A stretch of DNA of 64,000 nucleotides from NCBI GenBank assembly GCA_002343685.1, contig DDRS01000015.1, positions 90,300-154,299 on the forward strand, written 5' to 3'. The translations under genes were made by a program, and so were the position numbers. This document shows positions 38,519 through 46,901 of the stretch, piece after piece; the first letter of the stretch is position 1; each line of letters starts with the position of its first letter. Source of the stretch: Thiobacillus denitrificans. Lineage in GTDB: Bacteria > Pseudomonadota > Gammaproteobacteria > Burkholderiales > Thiobacillaceae. The notes beneath the pieces are model-generated. The model was not told the origin of the DNA and did no database searches. It worked only from the letters and a program-made list of their open reading frames with translations.

Positions 38519-39100
38519 TCAGGTCGGCTCGAGCAGCCAGGCCGAGATCGTGCTGGCCCCATGGAAATCCAGTACCCGGAGGCTTCCGTCGAATGCGTTC
38601 GCAAAGGCGGGAAAGCCCTGGTCCACCCAGCCCGACGCGGCCATCGCAAGGGGATCGGTATCGGTGGGCTGTCCATACTTGACCAGCGTGAGATTGTCGG
38701 CGGACAGCTGGATCGCCAGCCACGCAGCCAGGCTATCGGATGTGACGGACCAGTTTTGCGGGAGCTCGGCCGCATGCCGGCACATCTCGCCCGGCATCCA
38801 GACGGGCGTGAATCCCTGTCGCAACGCATGGCCGATGTTTCCCAGACTGTCGGCAGGAACCAGGCTGGGGTTCAGGTCGCACAGCATCAGGCCATACTGC
38901 TCCATGGCCAGGATGGCCATGTGGTGCGCGGCGGCATCGCTGATCCCGGAATGTGTCTGGACCGTGCGCACGACGTCGGCAAAAGGGCCGCCGCCGGGTA
39001 CCAGCACGGTTTCACCCCCCGCGGCGGCCAGCGCGGCGAGGCACTGGGCGAGCTCGGGCACGCGATACAGACTGCCGCCCAGCTTCACAACCCGGAGCAT
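38519..39100 (-). CDS. MfnE-like amino acid kinase family protein
   Basis: The 193-residue protein begins MLRVVKLGGSLYRVPELAQC, with the amino-acid-kinase ATP motif KLGGSL, then VLVPGGGPFADVVR and WSVTSDSLAAWLA. In methanofuran synthesis MfnE, a kinase of this family, phosphorylates the aminomethylfuran intermediate. The match in fold plus the cluster context makes that role likely here. The start overlaps the end of pabB by 16 bases. Longer frames upstream lie inside pabB. Confidence 0.7.
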   Translation of the reverse strand: MLRVVKLGGSLYRVPELAQCLAALAAAGGETVLVPGGGPFADVVRTVQTHSGISDAAAHHMAILAMEQYGLMLCDLNPSLVPADSLGNIGHALRQGFTPVWMPGEMCRHAAELPQNWSVTSDSLAAWLAIQLSADNLTLVKYGQPTDTDPLAMAASGWVDQGFPAFANAFDGSLRVLDFHGASTISAWLLEPT

Positions 39101-40476
39101 TGTCCGTCTTCCAGATGGCCTCCGCATTCCCGCATCAGTTTCAACATGGCCGATGCCTTGTCGAGGCATTCCTGGTATTCGTCGTCTGCGCGGGAATCGG
39201 CGACCAAGCCGCCGCCTGCCCAGAAACGCAGCGAATGATCCGAGCTGACCATCGTGCGGATGGCGATATTGGTATCCATGTCGCCATTGAATCCCAGCCA
39301 GCCGACGGCGCCGCAGTAGACGCCGCGACGGTTCGGCTCGAGCTCCTCGATGATTTCCATGGCACGGATTTTTGGCGCGCCGGTGATGGAGCCGCCTGGA
39401 AAGGCCGCGCGCAGCAGGCCCACTGCGTCGATGTCCCTGCCGAGACGGCCGGTGACCGTGCTGACCAGATGGTGCACGGTCGCGAAACTCTCGACCTCGA
39501 ACAACCTGGGCACGGCCACCGAACCCGCTTCGCATACCTTGCCCAGATCGTTGCGCAGCAGGTCGACGATCATCAGGTTCTCGGCGCGGTCCTTGGTGCT
39601 GTCGCGCAGTTCGCGGGCCAGTGCCGAATCGGCTTCGGGCGCGGCAGCACGGGGGCGCGTGCCCTTGATCGGCTTGGTCTCCACCCGTCCCTGCTTCACT
39701 TCCAGAAAACGCTCCGGCGAGGAGGAGAGGATGCGTGCACCCGGGAAATTGAGATAGGCCGAATAGGGCGCCGGGTTGAGGCGGCGCAGCGTCTGGTATC
39801 CCAGCCAGTGGTCGCCGTTGACCTCGGCAGCAAAGCGCTGGGCCAGGTTGACCTGGTAGCAGTCGCCGGCGCGGATGTAATGCTGGATGCGTGAGAATGC
39901 CTGGCGGTAGCTGTCGGGCGTGAAGTTGCAGCTGACGGGCCCGACCTGGAAAGGACGCCGTGCCGTGATGTGCGGTGTATCGCTGAACAGAGCGATCAGT
40001 TCGTTCCAGCTGGCGTCGGTCCGGGCGTCGCGCCCGGAGCCGACGAGCCAGCTGGCACGTTGCGCATGATCGACGATGACGGCCCAGTCGTAGATGCCGA
40101 TTGCCATGTCGGGGATGGCTTCGGCGTCACGCGCGTGGTCGGGCAGTTGCTCGATGCGGCGAGCGAGGTCGTAGCCGAAATAGCCGATCGCACCGCCTGC
40201 GAACGGGAGGGCCGTGGGGTGTCCGTCCGCCGCGAGATAACGGCGCAGCAGCTCGAACGGGTCCGCCGGAGAGAGTGTCGGCCGGTCGCGTTCACGAATT
40301 TCGGTCATGCCGCCCCGGGTCACCAGCGTGACATAGGGGCGCGCCGCCAGGATGTCGAAGCGTCCCATGGTGGAACGCGGCCGTCCGCTGTCGAGGAATA
40401 CCGACCAGGGTTCGTCGGCGATGGCCTCGAAGCGTTCGGCACTGTCGGGGCAATAAGGAAGAGCGCTTATCCGCAT
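39085..40476 (-). CDS. pabB: Aminodeoxychorismate synthase component I (PabB)
   Basis: Makes 4-amino-4-deoxychorismate, precursor of pABA. The 463 residues have the chorismate-binding domain with KPIKGTRPR; its Lys in PIKGT separates PabB from anthranilate synthase (PIAGT). Also present are RDSTKDRAENLMIVDLLRND, SITGAPKIRAMEIIEELEP and FWAGGGLVADS. pABA is a building block of both folate and tetrahydromethanopterin; its place among H4MPT genes suggests supply of that cofactor. No pabA or pabC is adjacent. Confidence 0.93.
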   Translation of the reverse strand: MRISALPYCPDSAERFEAIADEPWSVFLDSGRPRSTMGRFDILAARPYVTLVTRGGMTEIRERDRPTLSPADPFELLRRYLAADGHPTALPFAGGAIGYFGYDLARRIEQLPDHARDAEAIPDMAIGIYDWAVIVDHAQRASWLVGSGRDARTDASWNELIALFSDTPHITARRPFQVGPVSCNFTPDSYRQAFSRIQHYIRAGDCYQVNLAQRFAAEVNGDHWLGYQTLRRLNPAPYSAYLNFPGARILSSSPERFLEVKQGRVETKPIKGTRPRAAAPEADSALARELRDSTKDRAENLMIVDLLRNDLGKVCEAGSVAVPRLFEVESFATVHHLVSTVTGRLGRDIDAVGLLRAAFPGGSITGAPKIRAMEIIEELEPNRRGVYCGAVGWLGFNGDMDTNIAIRTMVSSDHSLRFWAGGGLVADSRADDEYQECLDKASAMLKLMRECGGHLEDGQCSGL

Positions 40477-41573
40477 GGTAAGTCCGCAGGCGTAAGGCCT
40501 GGAGGGTGGCGGTGGGTTGCGAGCAGCCGTCCCACCGCGACGGCAGGGGCACATCCGTCAATCATATCCTGATGGGCGCGGGCGGCCAGAATCTGCGAGA
40601 AATTGATCACCGGTCGCTCGATCCGGGCGGCGAGCCGCGGGCCGAGGAATCCGCCGACGCCTGCGATGACCAGCGGGGCCTCTGCGGCCAGCATCTCGCG
40701 CGACAATACCTGCCGCACCGCGCGCCCGATCCGGGTCATCTGGGCATCTGCAAACCAGGCCGCGAGTTCGGCCCAGGCCTTGTCGGGCAACTCCCAGGCA
40801 TCGCGCCCCACCATGCGGGCGAGGCGCACCCGGCTGGCTGACGGGGTCTTGGCACCGCCGTCCGCGGCGTCATGCAGATCGGCTTGTTCGGGGAGCAGGC
40901 CGAGGATCCGGTAGATATCCGCACTGGTCGCGAAATGCTCTGCCATCAGCGGCGTGAAATGCCCGGCCACCGGGGCTTCGCTAGCCAAGGCCATGAGCGG
41001 CGTACGGGCCACGCCGGTATAGACCAGTTCGCCGGCGGACAGGCGATCGCGGTCGCTGCTGCTGGGTGTGGCTACCAATCCGTCCCGGATGGGAATCAGG
41101 TCCGTAGTGGTGCTGCCGATATCGACCAGCAGGGCCTCGCTGACGCAGGTCGAAACCAGGTGGGCCGTGGCATGCCAGTTGGCGGAGGCAACGCGCCCGG
41201 CGTACTGGAAGGCCTGGCCGGCATCGTACCAGCCCTGACCGCCGGCATAAAAGCGGACCCGGTCGGCGCCCAGACGCTGGCTCATCAGGGTGGCCAGGGC
41301 CTGCACACCGGCTTGCCGCGTTTCGAACAGGTCGACCATTTCCCCGGTCATGGTGACGGCATGCACGCAGGCATCGCCTGCCTGCATCGTGGCCTCGATC
41401 CGGTCGATGGCCTGGTGCAGCTGATCGAGACCGCGCCATAGCGCGCAGGGCACGAGCCAGACGCCGGAGACCTTGCCGTCACGCTCGATCCGCGCGGTCT
41501 TCAGATGCGCGCCGCCGACATCCCATCCGATCACGGCTTCATCCATGGGCGGTATGCGTGCCGGCGCGTTCAT
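40467..41573 (-). CDS. H4MPT-linked C1 transfer pathway protein (actin-fold, hydantoinase-like)
   Basis: The 368-residue protein belongs to the family of H4MPT-linked C1 pathway proteins related to hydantoinase A/oxoprolinase. Motifs are VIGWDVGGAHLKTARIE (phosphate-1 of the ASKHA fold), TMTGEMVDLFETRQAGV and LLVDIGSTTTDLIPI. Methylotrophs with the pathway carry it; its precise reaction is unsettled. It overlaps pabB by 10 bases, and the ATP-grasp gene before it by 4 bases. Confidence 0.85.
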   Translation of the reverse strand: MNAPARIPPMDEAVIGWDVGGAHLKTARIERDGKVSGVWLVPCALWRGLDQLHQAIDRIEATMQAGDACVHAVTMTGEMVDLFETRQAGVQALATLMSQRLGADRVRFYAGGQGWYDAGQAFQYAGRVASANWHATAHLVSTCVSEALLVDIGSTTTDLIPIRDGLVATPSSSDRDRLSAGELVYTGVARTPLMALASEAPVAGHFTPLMAEHFATSADIYRILGLLPEQADLHDAADGGAKTPSASRVRLARMVGRDAWELPDKAWAELAAWFADAQMTRIGRAVRQVLSREMLAAEAPLVIAGVGGFLGPRLAARIERPVINFSQILAARAHQDMIDGCAPAVAVGRLLATHRHPPGLTPADLPCG

Positions 41574-42556
41574 AGGGAGCGCGATACGCGCGTATCGTTC
41601 ATCAGGTTGGCCGGCGGCAATGCGCTCATGGGCGGGTGGTCAGGCAAGGCCAGGATTTTCCCGGCAGGATTGAATCCCAGCACCGAGTGCAGACCGGCAT
41701 AGGAGACAGTGAGGCGGGGATTCACTTCCAGAACCACCGGCCCGTTTTCCGTATCGATCAGGTCGATCCCTACATACCCCCACAGGCCGGGGATGGCGGA
41801 GAGCACACGCTGAGCCAGGCCGGCATAGCGTTCGTCCGGATCGGGCAGGGCGTGGGGCGTCACGCCATGGAAATGCAGCTGGCCATCTTCCAGCCGGATG
41901 TGTTGCCTGTTGACCGACAGCAGTTGGCATTCGCCCGGCTGACACAGCACGGACAGGGATAACGGGTCGCCCGAAAGAAACGGCTGAAAAACAAATCCTG
42001 CGCCTCCTTCGTCCAGCGCCCATGCCTCGGCTGACGCCTGGTTATAGAAATACAGGGTGTCCTGGCAGCCGGCACCCTCGTCAGGCTTGGCTACCACCGG
42101 GCCTTTCGTCGACATCACGAAGGGTGAGGTGTACGTGGGAACCACGGGTATCCCCGTGCGGCCCAGTCGCTGCGCGGTGGCATGTTTGCTGGCCGCAATA
42201 CGCACGGCGTCGGGCTGGCAGCCCAGGAGGCGCTTGCCTGCGGCCAGGATTTCCTGGTTCAGGGATTCGAGTATCCCAGCCTCTTCCGGCGCGACCGGCC
42301 ACACCGCATCCGACCGGGCGAGGCAATGCCGGTAATCCTCACTGAAGCGATGGGCCTCCGTATCGATGATCTCCACCTTGTCCATGGCAGGCCGGGGCAG
42401 GCGACAGTCCCGCAGCGTCAGCACGTCCACGCCATCGAGCGCGCGCAGGTCGTCGACCAGTGCTTGCCACATGACTTCGCCATCGTGTAAAAACTCAGGC
42501 AGCGCCATACTGGCGAACCCTCCTCCTGTGACATACTCGAAAACAAATACTTTCAT
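41570..42556 (-). CDS. ATP-grasp ligase, MfnD-like (tyramine-glutamate ligase)
   Basis: The 328-residue protein starts MKVFVFEYVTGGGFASMALP and has an ATP-grasp core (VVAKPDEGAGCQDT, GYVGIDLIDTENGPVVLEVN). The EYxTGGG start and the length resemble MfnD, which joins glutamate to tyramine in methanofuran synthesis. ATG 42556 is chosen because GGGAGG lies upstream. The start codon shares the CATG palindrome with the divergent HisA-like gene. A different acid-amine ligase role remains possible. Confidence 0.72.
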   Translation of the reverse strand: MKVFVFEYVTGGGFASMALPEFLHDGEVMWQALVDDLRALDGVDVLTLRDCRLPRPAMDKVEIIDTEAHRFSEDYRHCLARSDAVWPVAPEEAGILESLNQEILAAGKRLLGCQPDAVRIAASKHATAQRLGRTGIPVVPTYTSPFVMSTKGPVVAKPDEGAGCQDTLYFYNQASAEAWALDEGGAGFVFQPFLSGDPLSLSVLCQPGECQLLSVNRQHIRLEDGQLHFHGVTPHALPDPDERYAGLAQRVLSAIPGLWGYVGIDLIDTENGPVVLEVNPRLTVSYAGLHSVLGFNPAGKILALPDHPPMSALPPANLMNDTRVSRSL

Positions 42557-43316
42557 GCCCACCTCCCTAGCGCTCATCCCCGTACTCGACCTGATGGACG
42601 GGCAGGTCGTGCGCGCTTTTGGCGGCCGACGCGAAGCATATCAGCCACTGGAATCGGCCTTGTGCGATTCCAGCCGTCCCGAGGCCGTGGTGGCGGGACT
42701 GCTTGCGCTGTATCCGTTCCAACGGATTTATATCGCCGATCTGGATGCCATCCTGGGACGGGGCAATCACGGAAGTGTAGTGGAGGGGCTGCAGCGCTCG
42801 TATCCGGATCTCGAATTCTGGGTGGACGGCGGCTTTTCCGATACAGCGGCGGCCCGAGCCTGGCAGGCGACGGGTCGGGGACGGCCGGTGCTGGGCAGCG
42901 AGAGTCTGGCGGTTCTGCCGGAACGCGACGCATGGCCGGCGCAGGGCGTGCTGTCGCTGGATTTCCGGGGAGACGCGTTTCTTGGCCCTGCTACCCTGTT
43001 GAGCCATCCCGAACGCTGGCCGGCCGAGGTGATCGTCATGACCCTGGCGCGGGTTGGCCTGAATGCCGGCCCCGATCTGGCTCGGCTGGCGCACATACAG
43101 CGCCTGAACGCCGCCTGCCGCATATATGCGGCAGGCGGCGTACGCCACGTTGACGATTTGGCCGCATTGGCCCAGGCCGGGGCGGCCGGTGTCCTGCTGG
43201 CATCGGCCCTGCACGACGGCAGGCTCAGTCGCCCTGAGCTTGACGCTTTTCATGCTGCCCATCCCACGTCCGCAGCCAGTGACGCCAGGGCGAATGTCCC
43301 AGCGCCGGATCGGTAA
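42555..43316 (+). CDS. HisA-like TIM-barrel protein of the H4MPT cluster
   Basis: The 253-residue protein resembles HisA/HisF phosphoribosyl isomerases: LIPVLDLMDGQVVRAFGGRR (first strand), IYIADLDAILGRGNH, EFWVDGGFSDTAAARAW, CRIYAAGGVRHVDDLAALAQ and a C-terminal phosphate-loop-like GAAGVLLASALHDG. It is the only plus-strand gene in a minus-strand run. Its ATG overlaps that of the MfnD-like gene, and its last 92 bases overlap the PTPS-like gene on the other strand. There is no Shine-Dalgarno sequence, so it may be leaderless. Its role in cofactor synthesis is inferred. Confidence 0.8.
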   Translation: MPTSLALIPVLDLMDGQVVRAFGGRREAYQPLESALCDSSRPEAVVAGLLALYPFQRIYIADLDAILGRGNHGSVVEGLQRSYPDLEFWVDGGFSDTAAARAWQATGRGRPVLGSESLAVLPERDAWPAQGVLSLDFRGDAFLGPATLLSHPERWPAEVIVMTLARVGLNAGPDLARLAHIQRLNAACRIYAAGGVRHVDDLAALAQAGAAGVLLASALHDGRLSRPELDAFHAAHPTSAASDARANVPAPDR

Positions 43317-44448
43317 ATCGACCCAGCAGCGGCTGGCTGCCCTGGCGTTGCCAGGTTTCCAGATCGGGGCCGCTGTACTGGCACCATGACTGCGGCGTTT
43401 CGTACAGGGTCAGCTCGATCAGTTCGGGCAGGAAATCGATGAGCTGTTCCCAGATGTACACGCTCAGCAATTCCGTGGTGGAGCGCCAGGCCAGTTCCGG
43501 CCCGGCGTAGTTGAGGGTGTGGTGGTCGAAGCGTTCCACCACGCGGGTGTTGACCACGCGCTTGAGATAGCCGTAATCCAGCACGCAGCCGGTGATCGGG
43601 TCGATCTGCCCGCGTACCTTGACGTGCAGGACGTAGCGTCCGCCATGCAGGTTGCTGCATTTGGCGGGATGGTCGGTGAGGAAGTGGGCGGAATCGAACA
43701 CGACCTCCTTGCTCACCGTGACCTCCGGGGTATCCGGATGGAAGCGCGACCAGACGCCGGGCATGGCTTCGAGCTCGCCGCGCAGGCTGTCCAGCAGGCG
43801 CGTCGTATCGGCCTTGGTCAGCGTGCGCAGCAGCGGCGTGCCGGCAGCCAGATGGCGGGTACGCACGTTCAATTCGCGCGACAGGAATTCGGTTGCCGCT
43901 TCGGCTTCGTCGTTCGAAGCGAAAGGCAGGAATAAAAATCCGGCATGCAGTTCGGCTGCATGGGCCAGATAGGTTGCATATTTCAGGCGTTGCTCCGGTG
44001 GAGGCACCCTGGCAGGGAGCCAGGGGCCGACCAGATTGCGCTTTTGCGTCACCAGGCGGTTCTTTGCCACGACCCGATGGGTGCCGGGTGCGTAGTGATA
44101 TTCCTGGTGAAACCGGAAGCCGTAGGGAGCGAGTTGCGCCAGATCGCAGAACAACAGATCCAGCCAGGAGACCTCGCCCTCGACGAAACAGACCGATCCG
44201 GCATCATGGACCTTGCCAGCCAGACGTAAGCCGGCCAGCACGGCCCGTGCCGTCTCATCAGGCACGGCGACAGGCATGAGCGGGAGCTCCGCCTGCGCGG
44301 CGCCTGCCTCGATCCTGTCCGGCGATACCAGCAGGTCGAGCGGCAAGGCGTGACGTAATGCATACTCCTGCAAGGTCAGGCCGCTACAGGCGAGCAGGTG
44401 CTCGTTGTCGAGTTCGCTCACCATGGCCCCGCATTCCTTGCAAATCAC
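43225..44448 (-). CDS. PTPS/QueD-like protein with zinc-finger-like N-terminus
   Basis: The 407-residue protein has an N-terminal C-x2-C element (CKECGAMVSELDNEHLLAC, then LTLQEYALRHALP) like MucR-type fingers, an unrecognised middle part (about 60-235) and a C-terminal 6-pyruvoyl-tetrahydropterin-synthase-like domain (about 243-360). The latter has SAHFL (His255), Cys264, LHGG (His268), DYGYLK, FDHHTLN, TTELLSVYIW and ETPQSWCQY. The usual HGH metal motif reads HGG, so one zinc His is missing or replaced by His275. It probably acts on the pterin branch of H4MPT synthesis. Confidence 0.75.
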   Translation of the reverse strand: MICKECGAMVSELDNEHLLACSGLTLQEYALRHALPLDLLVSPDRIEAGAAQAELPLMPVAVPDETARAVLAGLRLAGKVHDAGSVCFVEGEVSWLDLLFCDLAQLAPYGFRFHQEYHYAPGTHRVVAKNRLVTQKRNLVGPWLPARVPPPEQRLKYATYLAHAAELHAGFLFLPFASNDEAEAATEFLSRELNVRTRHLAAGTPLLRTLTKADTTRLLDSLRGELEAMPGVWSRFHPDTPEVTVSKEVVFDSAHFLTDHPAKCSNLHGGRYVLHVKVRGQIDPITGCVLDYGYLKRVVNTRVVERFDHHTLNYAGPELAWRSTTELLSVYIWEQLIDFLPELIELTLYETPQSWCQYSGPDLETWQRQGSQPLLGRFTDPALGHSPWRHWLRTWDGQHEKRQAQGD

Positions 44449-44462
44449 GCCCGTTCTCCCGA

Positions 44463-44975
44463 TTAGATATGCGCAGCGAAGGGATGACCTGCCTTCGCTT
44501 TCTGGGCAACCACCTCAGCCGCCTTGGGTGTGCCAGTAATGGCACGCTTGATGGATTGCTTGGTGGCTTCGTAGTTGTAGTCCTGGATCTTGGCGTCGTC
44601 CTCGGCTTCCCAGTGGATGAACACGCCCACGCAGATGAACAGATCGTCCGCTTCATTGGCCGGGATGGTGCCGTCTTCCACGCAATCCGCGACGGCCATC
44701 GCCACGCCGCGCTGGGCCGGGCCGAACATCTGAACGGCCTGCTTGGCGCCCTTGATGGTCACTTTGTTGAACATCATGGTGTTGGGTTTGCATGGCAGAT
44801 TGGGCGCCACGACAGCCAGCAGGGACGTGAAGCCGTCTTTGTTGTTGACGAGGCCATTGCAGAACGCCGCTTCAACGGCGCTGCCGCGCGGGCCCATGAT
44901 CAGATCGATATGGGCTACTTCGTTGCCTTCGCCAACCAGGGATTCACCGACCATTACGCTATTGATTTTCGCCAT
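44463..44975 (-). CDS. fae: Formaldehyde-activating enzyme Fae
   Basis: Fae joins formaldehyde to tetrahydromethanopterin to give methylene-H4MPT. The 170-residue protein starts MAKINSVMVGESLVGEGNEV, with the catalytic His in NEVAHIDLIMGPRGSAVE, and has LLAVVAPNLPCKPNTMMFNK and the C-terminal GHPFAAHI. The second of two tandem ATGs (44975) has the better spacing to AAGGAG. The 106-base gap upstream may hold its own promoter (TATAAC on the minus strand), but the match is weak. Confidence 0.97.
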   Translation of the reverse strand: MAKINSVMVGESLVGEGNEVAHIDLIMGPRGSAVEAAFCNGLVNNKDGFTSLLAVVAPNLPCKPNTMMFNKVTIKGAKQAVQMFGPAQRGVAMAVADCVEDGTIPANEADDLFICVGVFIHWEAEDDAKIQDYNYEATKQSIKRAITGTPKAAEVVAQKAKAGHPFAAHI

Positions 44976-45084
44976 CATTTACTCCTTAAGTTGAACAGAC
45001 TCGGTTGGGTTATAGCGGCTCGCCAGCGCCGAGTCGTCCGTCGGCTGACCACTTGTTGCATGACCAACCAGGTGTTTCAGTAGA

Positions 45085-45993
45085 TCAAACAAACTGAGAA
45101 TCCCCCTGGGTATGGTTTGGAATACAGGTTCCTTCCCCGTGCAGAAGCTGATCTGCCAGCCATGCTGCCACGGTCAGATCGGCACTCGTGCCCGGGTTGA
45201 AACCTGTGGATTTGAGGGTCGTGTCCAGACCCGTCAAATGGGTTTTGGCGCAAGTCCAGTCGGCGCATTGGCCCAAGCGGGCAATGCAGTCGAAGGCCAT
45301 TGTTCGCACGGCGCCCGCTGCACTGCTGCCGTGTTTGCGCCAGATGTGGCTGTCGGAAAAACTGGCCAGGAATCCGAGATAGGCGGTCGTGACCGCCGCT
45401 GTCTCGCTGCCCCAGTGCATGCGTCCCTGATGCAGAGAAATCAGTCCGGGACCGAGGATGTCGGCATAGCAATGGGTGTACTGATAGGCGATACGATCTC
45501 GGGCAGCCGCTTCCCGCATGGCTTCCAGCAGCGTGACGACCGGCGTTTCCCGGACATCGTGGCGGGGGCTTTCGCCGAGTCCGCCAGGTGCGGCCAGCCG
45601 GATGGCCCGGTAGACCCATTCCGCGTCATCGCGGGTGAGTGCAGCCAGGCTGCGCTGGAGCCGGTGCGCCAGGATATCTCCCGGCATGCAGTGCTGGGCG
45701 GCATGAATGAGCGGCACGGCCAGCAGCACGATGCCGAGATTGGTATTGCAGCCGACCGCTTCCCGGGTGGCCTCGACCGCGCGGTAGATCCGTTCGCCGA
45801 TCTCAAGGTCGGGATCGGCGACATGCGGCGCGGCTGCCTTGGCGCTGATCAGGAAATCTTCGGCGGTCATGCCGTGTCCCGGGGATTCCCAGCTCACGTT
45901 GCCAGGCTTGAAGGCGACCACATCCATCTCGCAGGCGGCAAGAAACAGGTCGGACATCGGCTGGGCGACGGGCATTTGCAGCAGGGCGTTCAT
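45085..45993 (-). CDS. CitG/MdcB-like protein of the H4MPT cluster
   Basis: The 302-residue protein resembles triphosphoribosyl-dephospho-CoA synthases (CitG/MdcB): ACEMDVVAFKPGNVSWESPG, FLISAKAAAPHV, NTNLGIVLLAVPLIHA, and late GFNPGTSADLTVAAWLADQL. Homologues occur in methylotroph H4MPT clusters, where they are thought to act in cofactor synthesis on a phosphoribosyl-type substrate. No citrate lyase or malonate decarboxylase genes are near. ATG 45993 is preferred over 45999 from the spacing to GGAGC. Confidence 0.78.
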   Translation of the reverse strand: MNALLQMPVAQPMSDLFLAACEMDVVAFKPGNVSWESPGHGMTAEDFLISAKAAAPHVADPDLEIGERIYRAVEATREAVGCNTNLGIVLLAVPLIHAAQHCMPGDILAHRLQRSLAALTRDDAEWVYRAIRLAAPGGLGESPRHDVRETPVVTLLEAMREAAARDRIAYQYTHCYADILGPGLISLHQGRMHWGSETAAVTTAYLGFLASFSDSHIWRKHGSSAAGAVRTMAFDCIARLGQCADWTCAKTHLTGLDTTLKSTGFNPGTSADLTVAAWLADQLLHGEGTCIPNHTQGDSQFV

Positions 45994-46901
45994 GCGCATT
46001 GCTCCCGAGCTTCCCTGACCACGTGACGGTCGAGAAAATCATCCACCAGCATGGCGGCGATGTTGTCCTTGACGACGCTTTGCAGGCCCCGCCAGGCCGG
46101 AATGCTGTTCACTTCCAGTACGCTGAGGCGGCCCTCGGGATCGCGTATCAGGTCGACCCCCGCATAATCCATGTCGAGCGCACGGGCGGCATCCTCGGCC
46201 AGTCTGAACAACTCAGGGTCGATGGGGGCAGGCCGGCAGGCGGCGCCCTGGGCCACGTTGTTGATCCAGCTGGTGCCTTGGCGCGTCATGGCGGCACGGC
46301 TGCGACCGCCGACCACGAGCACCCGGTAGTCCTCCCATGAACCCGTCACGCCGCCGATGTAGCGCTGCAGGTAATACACCCCCTGGTATGCCTCACCCGG
46401 CGGGAGATCGGCGGGCGAAGCCAGGCGCTTGAGGCCTGCTCCCTGGGAACCGAACAGCGGCTTCAACACCAGTTCGTGCCCCAGTGCAATTTCTCGCATG
46501 ATCAGGGTGCGCGCCTGGGATTCGGACTCCGTCACCCACGTGGGCGGCGTCGGAATACCTGCGCGATGCAGCAGCAGGCTGGTCATGGCCTTGTCCACGC
46601 TTTTTTCGATGGCGCGGACCGAGTTGTAGACGGGCACGCCCAGCAACGGCAACACGTGCAGAAAATCGAGACGCAGGATGACCTGTTCCAGGGTTCCGCC
46701 CGGCACGCCGCGAACGAACACGCCGTCGGGCAGTTCATGCTCGAAACCGGGTATCGCCACGCCGCCGCTCAGCCCCAGATCCACCCGGCAATCCGTCAGC
46801 GACAGGTAGTTGGCCGCGTAGCCTCTGCGCGCGAACGCACGCTTGAGCTGCTTGCCGTGCCAGCCCGGATCGTCGGTAAAGATCGCGATGCGGCGTGTCA
46901 T
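45990..46901 (-). CDS. RimK/MptN-like ATP-grasp ligase
   Basis: The 303-residue protein starts MTRRIAIFTDDPGWHGKQLK and has the RimK-type ATP-grasp core: LVLKPLFGSQGAGLKRL, QRYIGGVTGSWEDYRVLVVG, and metal-binding DYAGVDLIRDPEGRLSVLEV. RimK relatives such as MptN add glutamate to the tetrahydromethanopterin side chain, which fits this place directly after mch. The start overlaps the mch stop as ATGA. Confidence 0.8.
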   Translation of the reverse strand: MTRRIAIFTDDPGWHGKQLKRAFARRGYAANYLSLTDCRVDLGLSGGVAIPGFEHELPDGVFVRGVPGGTLEQVILRLDFLHVLPLLGVPVYNSVRAIEKSVDKAMTSLLLHRAGIPTPPTWVTESESQARTLIMREIALGHELVLKPLFGSQGAGLKRLASPADLPPGEAYQGVYYLQRYIGGVTGSWEDYRVLVVGGRSRAAMTRQGTSWINNVAQGAACRPAPIDPELFRLAEDAARALDMDYAGVDLIRDPEGRLSVLEVNSIPAWRGLQSVVKDNIAAMLVDDFLDRHVVREAREQCA

